Part shown: positions 8,527 to 13,976 of the stretch, piece after piece
Position numbering within the stretch: the first letter of the stretch is position 1
Layout of the letters: each line of letters opens with the position of its first letter
Assembly: GCA_027324025.1 (NCBI GenBank)
Contig: DAHVYW010000132.1
Location: 1 to 16,491, forward strand
Direction: 5' to 3'
DNA from: JAJZQD01 sp021847735
Lineage (GTDB): Bacteria; Bacillota; Thermincolia; Thermincolales; UBA2595
DNA length: 16,491 bases
Position numbers and translations under genes: made by a program
Notes under the pieces: model-generated
Seen by the model: only the letters and a program-made list of their open reading frames with translations
What the model was told of the DNA's origin: nothing
Database searches by the model: none

Positions 8527-8643
8527 AGTGAACTCGTTCAGCTAAAGCTGAACATCGAAACTTCAGTGTGGGACTCTACCCCCACTGAAGCAGAAAAATG
8601 TAACTCCATCTTATAAAAGGTGGAGTCTTGGAATTGGGATAAA
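8527..8643 (+). repeat. Three-hairpin dispersed repeat, copy 1
   Basis: This 117-bp stretch recurs at 13859-13976 in the same orientation with fewer than ten differences and one single-base length difference. Both copies begin AGTGAACTCGTTC and end TTGGAATTGGGATAAA. It holds three consecutive inverted repeats: GTTCAGC/GCTGAAC around TAAA; CTTCAGTGTGGG/CCCCCACTGAAG around ACTCTA, with one mismatch; and ACTCCATCTT/AAGGTGGAGT around ATAA, paired with one G-U. It lies between mutS2 and the DUF2148 gene, 41 bp before the latter's start codon. There is no open coding frame in common with the other copy. The palindromes and sharp ends fit a small non-autonomous element such as a palindrome-associated relative of IS200/IS605, but that origin is inference. 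Confidence 0.85.
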
Positions 8644-8684
8644 GGCTGGCCGAGTTTGCGAATCAGTAATGAGGGGGGTTATGT

Positions 8685-9239
8685 ATGATTATCAGGGGAG
8701 AACAGGCGGAGGAAAAAGGTTTGATACAGGTCTCAGAACTTATGTGTGTAGCAGCCAGGACTGCACCCAAGGGACGGGGGCTTGATACTCTGGAGACGCT
8801 TATAGTTTCCGGAGACGACCTGCAGAGACTGCCTGACGAGATGAGAAGGTGGGGGGAGCTGACTGGCGCCGGATTCTGTATCAGGGACGCTGGAAATCTT
8901 GAACAAGTCAGAGTTGCCGTGATTTTGGGCACTGCCGTAAAGGCCCTGGGTATTCCCGGCTGCGGCTACTGCGGGTTTGGAAACTGTGAGGGTATGCAGA
9001 AAGCAGGAGGAATATGTGCTTACAACGCCGGGGACCTGGGGATTGCAGTTGCCTCGGCTGCAAGTGTGGCGGCAGCCCACCATGTTGACAACAGGGTCAT
9101 GTTTTCCATCGGAAGGGCGGCCATAAACCTGAAGATGTTCAATACAGACGTTAAAATTGCATACGGTATGCCGTTAAGTGTATCTGGGAAAAACCCATTT
9201 TTTGACCGTCCGCCACACACCCCGGCCGGGAGTAAATAA
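8685..9239 (+). CDS. DUF2148 / ferredoxin-domain protein with CxxC Cys motif
   Basis: A 184-residue cytosolic protein of the DUF2148 family, found mainly in anaerobes and often annotated as a ferredoxin-domain protein; its reaction is not known. Family marks are 'CVAARTAPKGRGLDTLETLIV' near the N-terminus with C21, the cluster C93-G-Y-C96-G-F-G-N-C101 followed by C111, likely ligands of an iron-sulfur cluster, then 'NAGDLGIAVASAASVAAAHHVDNRVMFSIGRAA' and the C-terminal 'MPLSVSGKNPFFDRP'. The ATG at 8685 follows a GAGGGGGG ribosome binding site (8671-8678); an ATG four bases earlier is out of frame. It is the last gene of the rightward block, faces the pbp gene tail to tail, and strong stem-loops follow. 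Copy 1 of the three-hairpin repeat lies in its leader. No defect was seen. Confidence 0.88.
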   Translation: MIIRGEQAEEKGLIQVSELMCVAARTAPKGRGLDTLETLIVSGDDLQRLPDEMRRWGELTGAGFCIRDAGNLEQVRVAVILGTAVKALGIPGCGYCGFGNCEGMQKAGGICAYNAGDLGIAVASAASVAAAHHVDNRVMFSIGRAAINLKMFNTDVKIAYGMPLSVSGKNPFFDRPPHTPAGSK

Positions 9240-9241
9240 AA

Positions 9242-9272
9242 AAAGAGGCTGCACCAAAGAAGCAGCCTCTTT
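9242..9272. terminator. Bidirectional intrinsic terminator after the DUF2148 gene
   Basis: AAAGAGGCTGC (9242-9252) pairs perfectly with GCAGCCTCTTT (9262-9272) around a 9-nt loop, starting 2 nt after the stop codon. A-rich sequence precedes the stem and TTT closes it, so it can act from either direction between these convergent genes. Confidence 0.75.
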
Positions 9273-9284
9273 GCCTCAGGCAAT

Positions 9285-9373
9285 AAAAAAGAAGATGCAG
9301 GTATATTCCTCCGAGCGGCAACAACGCCGCGACGTCAGACCGTTCTCCGGAAAACACCTGCATCTTCTTTTTT
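9285..9373. repeat. 89-nt hairpin with perfect 18-bp stem between convergent genes
   Basis: AAAAAAGAAGATGCAGGT at 9285-9302 is exactly complementary to 9356-9373 (ACCTGCATCTTC then six T, with a seventh T beyond the stem). The 53-nt loop is itself structured: GCGGC/GCCGC at about 9315-9330 around AACAAC, a GACGTC palindrome, and CCG-rich ends. Either strand gives a stem followed by a T-rich tract. It may be an oversized bidirectional terminator, a small palindromic insertion, or a structured RNA. No other copy is in the window. Confidence 0.75.
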
Positions 9374-9418
9374 TAGATTGGGCAACCTCTTTGGTTTGTT
9401 GTGCCGAGGACAATGAAG

Positions 9419-9460
9419 AAGGGGGTGCCCTAAATCTACTTTCAGGACAGCCCCTTTTTT
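9419..9460. terminator. Stem-loop with T6, likely terminator region of the pbp gene / convergent boundary
   Basis: AAGGGG-GTGCCC at 9419-9430 pairs imperfectly (two mismatches) with GGACAGCCCCTT at 9445-9456, followed by T6 at 9455-9460 on the + strand. Read on the minus strand it is a stem directly downstream of the pbp stop codon, followed by TTCTTC. Confidence 0.55.
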
Positions 9461-9470
9461 GCCTGCGAAT

Positions 9471-11909
9471 TTATGGGGTTATTTTAGGTATATTTACATA
9501 CGGTCTGTTGGGCCGGTCAACAACGGGTTTATCCCCCTGTATGTTAACCTCCGGGGCTGCTGGGTTTTGCGGGTTAACCGGATTCTGGGGATTTTTCGGG
9601 TGAAGCTGGTGTTCCGGAAGAGGACAATAAGCTGTGGGCTCCTGACCTGGGGCGAACTGACGGTACTGGACAATGTCATTTGGGCAGCCGCCCTCTTCGC
9701 CTGACCCCGGTAAAATGGCCCTGTATAATATACCCCCATGCTGCGGGTCTGTACAAACAGGTACTCCCAAGACGGCTGCATCCCCGTTATGCAGTGTACA
9801 GGTCTGGGTTGGCTCCTTACCCTTGACAAAGGCTCTGGAAACCACACTGGGACATTTATCTGTGGGAAGCTGGTTTGATTCTTCGCAAACCTTAACCAAA
9901 ACGTGAACGTCACATACCTTAGAAGGCACGGTACCTTTAGCGAATATGTCGGTGACCAGCTCTTCCTGCGGGCAGATATCACTTGGTAAATTGCCTGATT
10001 CAGAACAGACGGTTTCCGAAACAATACCGGCAGGCCTTTTAAAATCCACGACGGGAACGTCTTTTAAGGCTTTGCTCATCACAGCCCGCCATATCCTGGC
10101 AGGATAAGTGCCTCCGGTTATACCCCTCATGGGTTGGGGATCATCGTGGCCCATCCAGACTACTGTTGTAAGTTCGGGTGTGTAACCGGCAAACCAGGCA
10201 TCTTTGTAGTCACTGGTCGTGCCGGTCTTACCTGCTACCGGCCGGCTGCCCAGAGAGGCACCGGTTCCGGTACCCGACGTAACTACGGAACGCAACATAC
10301 TGGTCATTATATAGGCAGTGGTTTTCTTCATAACAATGGATTTCTGGGGTTTAAACTGGTCAATGATATTACCGTCCCGGTCTTCAATCTTTGTTATGGC
10401 TGTAGGTTGGACATAAACACCGTCATTTCCGAAGGCCCCAAAAGCCCCGGCCAGTTCCAGGGGTTTAACCCCCCTGGTAAGCCCTCCCAGGGCCATGGAA
10501 AGGTTTTCGTCCTTCTTATCAACAAGGGTAGATATGCCCAGCTTCCTGGCAAAACCAATGGCTTTGGATATACCTGTTTCTTTCAGGATTTTAACTGCCG
10601 GAATGTTGTATGAATTGGTTATAGCTTTTCTGTATGTAACCAGGCCGTGGAATTGTCCATCGTAGTTCTTAAACTCGTGGGAGCCAAACTTGGTGGGCGA
10701 GTCGTCCACAACATCAGCCGGGGCCTTACCTTTTTCAATGGCCGGGCCGTAGTCAATGATAGGTTTGAAGGCCGACCCAGGTTGGCGCACCGCGTCAGTG
10801 GCCCTGTTAAACTGGCGTTTCTGTTTATGGTCCCGGCCGCCTACTATCGCTTTGATAAAACCTGTGTGCTGGTCTAAAACTACCATTGCCGCCTGGGGTT
10901 GGACCAAACCCTTGTCATCATACTTGGCTTTCGGGAAATTTTTTGAGTTAGCCAGGGCCTCCTCGGCACTGGCTTGAATAGCGGGGTCAAGGGTCGTATA
11001 GACCTTCAGCCCGCCCTTATAGACTTTGTCTTCTCCGTATTTAGCTATCAGGAGTTCGGTTATGTAGTCAACGAAATAAGGGAATTTATAGGTGTTCAAT
11101 TCTTTGGCTCTAGTCCCAGTGAGGACGATATCCTTGGTCTTAGCCTCTTCGGCTTGGGTATCACTGATAAAACCGTATTTGGCCATATTGTCCAGAACAA
11201 TGTTGCGCCGCTTAGTTGCCGCGGAGATATCCTTGTAAGGGTCATAGGAATTGGGGGCCTTCGGTAAAGCAACCAGAAGAGCCGATTCTTCAAGGGTTAG
11301 GTCTTCCGCGTCTTTACCAAAATACACCTGGGCGGCACTTTGAATACCATAAGCCCCTTCTCCGAAGTAAATCTGGTTCAGGTACATTTCGAAGATTTCT
11401 TCCTTCGTATACTTTCGCTCCACTTGTACCGCCAGAAGGGCTTCCTGAATTTTTCGCCTGAGTGTTTTTTCCGGTGTCAAAAACGCCCTCTTTACAAGCT
11501 GCTGGGTAATTGTACTGGCTCCCTGAGCAGCTTTTCCTGCTTTAACATCTGCCAAAAGAGCGCCCAATATGCGCCTCACGTCCAAGCCGTTGTGCTGGTA
11601 AAACCTAATATCCTCAGTGGCCAGAAAAGCGTTTTTTAGAGAATCGGGAACTTTCTCGAACTGGACGGGCACACGGTTCTCTACATATATCTTGGTTACC
11701 TCTTTGCCATCCTTGTCATACAGGAATGAAGGCAGGTTCGGTTGAAGGGCCGTTGGGCTCCATGCCGGCATGTTCTTGGCGCTGAACAACACCAAGCCTA
11801 CTCCCGTGCCGGCAAAAACCAGTAGTATAAAAATTCCTGCGACAATGGCCAACCTTAAGCGGTTCACTTTGCGAACGGTTCTGCGTCGTGGCCTTCGTTC
11901 ATCGGACAT
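9471..11909 (-). CDS. Class A penicillin-binding protein 1A (glycosyltransferase/transpeptidase) with Cys-repeat tail
   Basis: This bifunctional cell-wall synthase of 812 residues polymerises lipid II and cross-links the glycan strands outside the membrane. After a basic cytosolic N-terminus comes one TM segment (about 19-43). The GT51 domain follows with catalytic E99 in 'ATEDIRFYQHNG', 'GASTITQQLVKR', 'RKIQEALLAVQVER' and 'EEIFEMYLNQIYFGEGAYG'. The transpeptidase domain holds S379xxK382, S433YN435 and K561TGT564. All catalytic motifs are present. The C-terminus is odd: residues about 635-762 carry nine cysteines in three modules, each ending in an F-x-x-G-x-x-P-x-x-x-C pattern, then an Asn/Pro-rich tail. 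The start ATG at 11909 has GGGAGGGG about 9 nt upstream on its strand, and a promoter is visible further upstream. The gene is single and convergent with the DUF2148 gene. The ponA/pbpF-type naming is left open. Confidence 0.94.
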   Translation of the reverse strand: MSDERRPRRRTVRKVNRLRLAIVAGIFILLVFAGTGVGLVLFSAKNMPAWSPTALQPNLPSFLYDKDGKEVTKIYVENRVPVQFEKVPDSLKNAFLATEDIRFYQHNGLDVRRILGALLADVKAGKAAQGASTITQQLVKRAFLTPEKTLRRKIQEALLAVQVERKYTKEEIFEMYLNQIYFGEGAYGIQSAAQVYFGKDAEDLTLEESALLVALPKAPNSYDPYKDISAATKRRNIVLDNMAKYGFISDTQAEEAKTKDIVLTGTRAKELNTYKFPYFVDYITELLIAKYGEDKVYKGGLKVYTTLDPAIQASAEEALANSKNFPKAKYDDKGLVQPQAAMVVLDQHTGFIKAIVGGRDHKQKRQFNRATDAVRQPGSAFKPIIDYGPAIEKGKAPADVVDDSPTKFGSHEFKNYDGQFHGLVTYRKAITNSYNIPAVKILKETGISKAIGFARKLGISTLVDKKDENLSMALGGLTRGVKPLELAGAFGAFGNDGVYVQPTAITKIEDRDGNIIDQFKPQKSIVMKKTTAYIMTSMLRSVVTSGTGTGASLGSRPVAGKTGTTSDYKDAWFAGYTPELTTVVWMGHDDPQPMRGITGGTYPARIWRAVMSKALKDVPVVDFKRPAGIVSETVCSESGNLPSDICPQEELVTDIFAKGTVPSKVCDVHVLVKVCEESNQLPTDKCPSVVSRAFVKGKEPTQTCTLHNGDAAVLGVPVCTDPQHGGILYRAILPGSGEEGGCPNDIVQYRQFAPGQEPTAYCPLPEHQLHPKNPQNPVNPQNPAAPEVNIQGDKPVVDRPNRPYVNIPKITP

Positions 11910-11948
11910 TTAAGAAACCCCTCCCTGGGATTAGAGTATACTAAACCG

Positions 11949-11977
11949 ATTATATCACATCATAGGACTAAAGTTAA
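11949..11977 (-). promoter_or_regulatory. Sigma-A promoter of the pbp gene
   Basis: On the minus strand there is TTAACT (11977-11972), a 17-bp spacer and a perfect TATAAT (11954-11949), about 40 bp before the start codon. The -35 box is 4/6. It lies back to back with the tyrS promoter. Confidence 0.65.
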
Positions 11978-11990
11978 TCCTTTTGGAAGG

Positions 11991-12019
11991 TTGCGAACGA
12001 GACCTCCTTTTGTTATACT
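11991..12019 (+). promoter_or_regulatory. Sigma-A promoter of tyrS with extended -10
   Basis: TTGCGA (11991-11996), a 17-bp spacer and TATACT (12014-12019), preceded by TG one base before the -10 box. The predicted transcript starts near 12026 and leaves a leader of only about 70 nt. Confidence 0.65.
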
Positions 12020-12033
12020 ACAGTAAAGTAAAA

Positions 12034-12055
12034 CTTTGCCATAATAATGGCAAAG
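12034..12055 (+). promoter_or_regulatory. Perfect hairpin in the short tyrS leader
   Basis: CTTTGCCAT (12034-12042) pairs with ATGGCAAAG (12047-12055) around AATA. No T-run follows, so it is not a terminator. The leader is too short for a T-box riboswitch, and I found no GGTGGTACC-like T-box sequence. The hairpin may stabilise the mRNA 5' end. Confidence 0.5.
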
Positions 12056-12097
12056 GCTACAGTATGAAAAAGTAAACCGGTAGGAAGGAGAACCACA

Positions 12098-13321
12098 GTG
12101 GAAAAGGAACTCGCTCGACAGATAGAGATTATTAAGAGAGGTACAGCCGAAATTGTACCGGAAAATGAACTTGTTGAAAAGCTAAAAAAGTCTATTGCTT
12201 TGAAAGAGCCTTTACATATAAAACTTGGGCTGGACCCCACGGCACCTGATATTCACCTTGGGCATACGGTGGTGCTTCAAAAACTGAGGCAGTTTCAGGA
12301 TCTCGGACATAGGGTAACAATAATCCTGGGAGACTACACAGCCCGGATCGGTGACCCTACAGGAAAATCAGAAACCAGGAAACAGCTGACCGAAGAAGAA
12401 GTCAAGGCCAATGCCAGAACATATGAAGATCAGATCTTTAAGATTTTGGACAAGTCCCGGACAACTACAGTTTTCAACAGCCGGTGGCTGGCCCCCCTTA
12501 CCTTTGCCGATGTAATCGGGCTGGCCGCCAAATATACCGTGGCCCGGATGCTTGAACGAGACGATTTTGCCAAGCGGTTTCACAATGAGCTGCCCATCAG
12601 CGTTCACGAATTTTTCTACCCGCTGATGCAGGGTTACGATTCCGTTGCCCTGGAGGCTGATGTTGAACTAGGCGGCACTGACCAGAAATTTAACTTGCTA
12701 ATGGGCAGGCACCTACAAAAGGAATACGGCCAGGAACCGCAAGTGGCATTAATGATGCCTATCCTTGAAGGCCTGGACGGTGTTCAGAAGATGAGTAAAA
12801 GTCTGGGCAACTATATCGGAATTACCGAGTCTCCCAGGGAGATGTATGGAAAGACGATGTCCATTGCCGATCAGCTGATGATACGTTATTTTGAATTGGT
12901 GACACCGGTTTCCATGGAGGAAATTGAGGCAATCCAAAACGGACTCAGAGATGGCAGCCTGCACCCCAGGGATGTCAAGATGCGCCTGGCCAGGGAAATA
13001 GTCACAATTTATTATGGCGCCGAGGCAGCCTGCTCTGCGGAGGAAGAGTTCAAGAATATTTTCCAAAAGAAAGACCTGCCCGATGAAATACCAGAGTATC
13101 GGCTTGACCTCAAAGAATTGGAGGGCAACCGGATATGGGTGCCAAAGCTGCTTGCCCTGGCAGGTTTAGTTTCAAGCACCAGTGAAGGCAAACGGTTGGT
13201 TTTGCAGGGGGCCGTCAAAATTGACGAAGAAAAGATTAGTGAAGCCAATATCAATTTTGTTCCCAAGGATGGAATGATTATTAAAGCAGGAAAAAGAAAA
13301 TTTGCTAAAATTATTGTGTAA
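12098..13321 (+). CDS. tyrS: Tyrosyl-tRNA synthetase
   Basis: Charges tRNA-Tyr with tyrosine (class Ic aminoacyl-tRNA synthetase, cytosolic dimer). The 407 residues show 'LGLDPTAPDIHLGHTVVLQKLRQFQDLGH' with the HIGH-type motif H53LGH56, 'GDYTARIGDPTGKSETR', the tyrosine/tRNA-site region 'YPLMQGYDSVALEADVELGGTDQKFNLLMGR', and a K231MSKS235 loop. A C-terminal S4 RNA-binding domain spans about 340-405. The sequence motifs (ARIGDPTGKSETR, KMSKS) resemble the TyrZ-type branch rather than the KFGKT type of Bacillus stearothermophilus TyrS. The start is GTG at 12098, chosen for the strong AGGAAGGAG 7 nt upstream. It has its own promoter and terminator, so it is a single-gene unit. Unlike many Firmicute tyrS genes it has no visible T-box. 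Confidence 0.96.
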   Translation: MEKELARQIEIIKRGTAEIVPENELVEKLKKSIALKEPLHIKLGLDPTAPDIHLGHTVVLQKLRQFQDLGHRVTIILGDYTARIGDPTGKSETRKQLTEEEVKANARTYEDQIFKILDKSRTTTVFNSRWLAPLTFADVIGLAAKYTVARMLERDDFAKRFHNELPISVHEFFYPLMQGYDSVALEADVELGGTDQKFNLLMGRHLQKEYGQEPQVALMMPILEGLDGVQKMSKSLGNYIGITESPREMYGKTMSIADQLMIRYFELVTPVSMEEIEAIQNGLRDGSLHPRDVKMRLAREIVTIYYGAEAACSAEEEFKNIFQKKDLPDEIPEYRLDLKELEGNRIWVPKLLALAGLVSSTSEGKRLVLQGAVKIDEEKISEANINFVPKDGMIIKAGKRKFAKIIV

Positions 13322-13357
13322 CAATTGCTCTTCTTAAAAAATAAACAACTGATTAGA

Positions 13358-13399
13358 GGGACTGACCCAAAACCTTATTAAACGGTCAGGCCCTTTTTT
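13358..13399 (+). terminator. Intrinsic terminator of tyrS
   Basis: GGGACTGACC (13358-13367) pairs with GGTCAGGCCC (13384-13393), one mismatch, followed immediately by T6 at 13394-13399. It starts 37 nt after the tyrS stop codon. Confidence 0.85.
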
Positions 13400-13420
13400 C
13401 GTGGGGGTTACTTTTAAATC

Positions 13421-13636
13421 TTGCGAATTTTGAAGAAGATATTTTCTTTTGTTTACAGAACAGTAGGTTCCGAGGAAGAAGCCCGTGACCTCACCCAAGA
13501 AGTTTTCATCCAGGTTTTCCGATCCCTTGACAGGTTTCGGGGAGATGCGAAATTCTCTACATGGTTGTACCGGATAGCTGCCAACAAAAGCCTTGATTTC
13601 CTGCGTAGGAACAAAAGGACCAAACCCCTGGAATAA
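13421..13636 (+). pseudogene. ECF sigma factor remnant (region 2 only)
   Basis: The 71-codon frame encodes 'IFSFVYRTVGSEEEARDLTQEVFIQVFRSLDRFRG' and 'FSTWLYRIAANKSLDFLRR', an almost perfect sigma-70 region 2 (core binding and -10 recognition) of the ECF group. A working ECF sigma factor needs about 160-200 residues. Here the N-terminal 10-20 residues are missing, since the frame starts at a TTG only 22 nt after the tyrS terminator with no good ribosome binding site, and region 4 (-35 recognition) is lost because the frame stops right after 'RNKRTKPLE'. No region 4 was found downstream in any frame. The membrane-protein piece begins directly behind. I read it as a gene truncated at both ends by deletion. 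Whether the fragment is expressed is unknown; free region 2 could in principle still bind core polymerase. Confidence 0.75.
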
Positions 13637-13826
13637 TATTAAAAAGATACCCTTCACCCAGAGTTGGATAGGTTACGCCCTGATTGTAATCGGTGGTTTG
13701 GCTCTACTGCAAAATCTAATGCCCTACTTCCCTTTTTATATGACTTTAAGAAAAATGCTGCCACCTATATTAATCATTATTTTGGGTGGGGCAATTTTGT
13801 ACCGTAACACTCGAAAAGAAGGATAA
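13593..13826 (+). CDS. Small two-TM membrane protein (DUF5668 / LiaF-TM-like), start uncertain
   Basis: The convincing part runs from about 13638 to 13826: 'IPFTQSWIGYALIVIGGLALLQNL', a short link, then 'LPPILIIILGGAILYRNTRKEG'. Two TM helices with conserved Gly and Leu-Gln-Asn resemble the LiaI/LiaF-type transmembrane domain (DUF5668) that accompanies DUF4097 proteins in cell-envelope stress loci. The only usual start codon in frame is TTG at 13593, which lies inside the sigma fragment in another frame. The residues it would add look like out-of-frame sigma sequence. An ATT at 13638, just before AAA AAG, could be a mutated or rare start. So the gene is probably a decayed or fused remnant. 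The next gene in the same direction is DUF4097, which probably belonged to the same operon. Confidence 0.5.
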   Translation: MISCVGTKGPNPWNNIKKIPFTQSWIGYALIVIGGLALLQNLMPYFPFYMTLRKMLPPILIIILGGAILYRNTRKEG

Positions 13827-13849
13827 CACATTGGAAGAGGAGGTTTAAC

Positions 13850-13975
13850 ATGGCAGGCAGTGAACTCGTTCAGCTAAAGCTGAACATCGAAACTTCAGTG
13901 GGGGACTCTACCCCCACTGAAGCAGAAAAGTGGAAACTCCACCTTCTAGAAGGTGGAGTCTTGGAATTGGGATAA
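13850..13975 (+). CDS. 41-codon ORF through repeat copy 2, behind a strong ribosome binding site
   Basis: ATG at 13850 follows AGGAGG (13838-13843) at ideal spacing and opens a frame MAGSELVQLKLNIETSVG... that runs through all three hairpins of the repeat and stops at TAA 13973-13975. Only the first three codons lie outside the repeat. In copy 1 the same frame is broken after 'KCNSIL', so the sequence is not conserved as protein. I think the RBS and ATG are the original start signals of the DUF4097 gene, with the repeat inserted just behind. The ORF may still be translated and may feed ribosomes to the overlapping downstream start at 13953. Confidence 0.35.
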   Translation: MAGSELVQLKLNIETSVGDSTPTEAEKWKLHLLEGGVLELG

Positions 13976-13976
13976 A
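13859..13976 (+). repeat. Three-hairpin dispersed repeat, copy 2
   Basis: 118 bp, about 93% identical to 8527-8643 and in the same orientation. The stems are better than in copy 1: GTTCAGC/GCTGAAC; CTTCAGTGGGGG/CCCCCACTGAAG (12 bp, perfect, loop ACTCTA); and a fully self-complementary 24-bp palindrome from ACTCCACCTTCT to AGAAGGTGGAGT. Most differences between the copies fall in or beside the second and third hairpins, and pairing is mostly kept. The element starts 9 nt after the ATG at 13850 and covers the first codons of the DUF4097 frame. Confidence 0.85.

Noticed and set aside
8527..8643. CRISPR-like repeat unit
   Set aside because: Only two copies 5 kb apart, too long, with no spacers and no cas genes.
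9178..9603. 141-codon + strand frame across the terminators into the pbp end
   Set aside because: It overlaps the DUF2148 end, three strong hairpins and the pbp C-terminus on the other strand; its translation shows no family pattern and no ribosome binding site.
8527..13976. The two copies of the three-hairpin repeat as ends of one large composite transposon
   Set aside because: The copies are direct repeats, the DNA between them holds ordinary core genes (DUF2148, pbp, tyrS), and no transposase or target-site duplication is visible.
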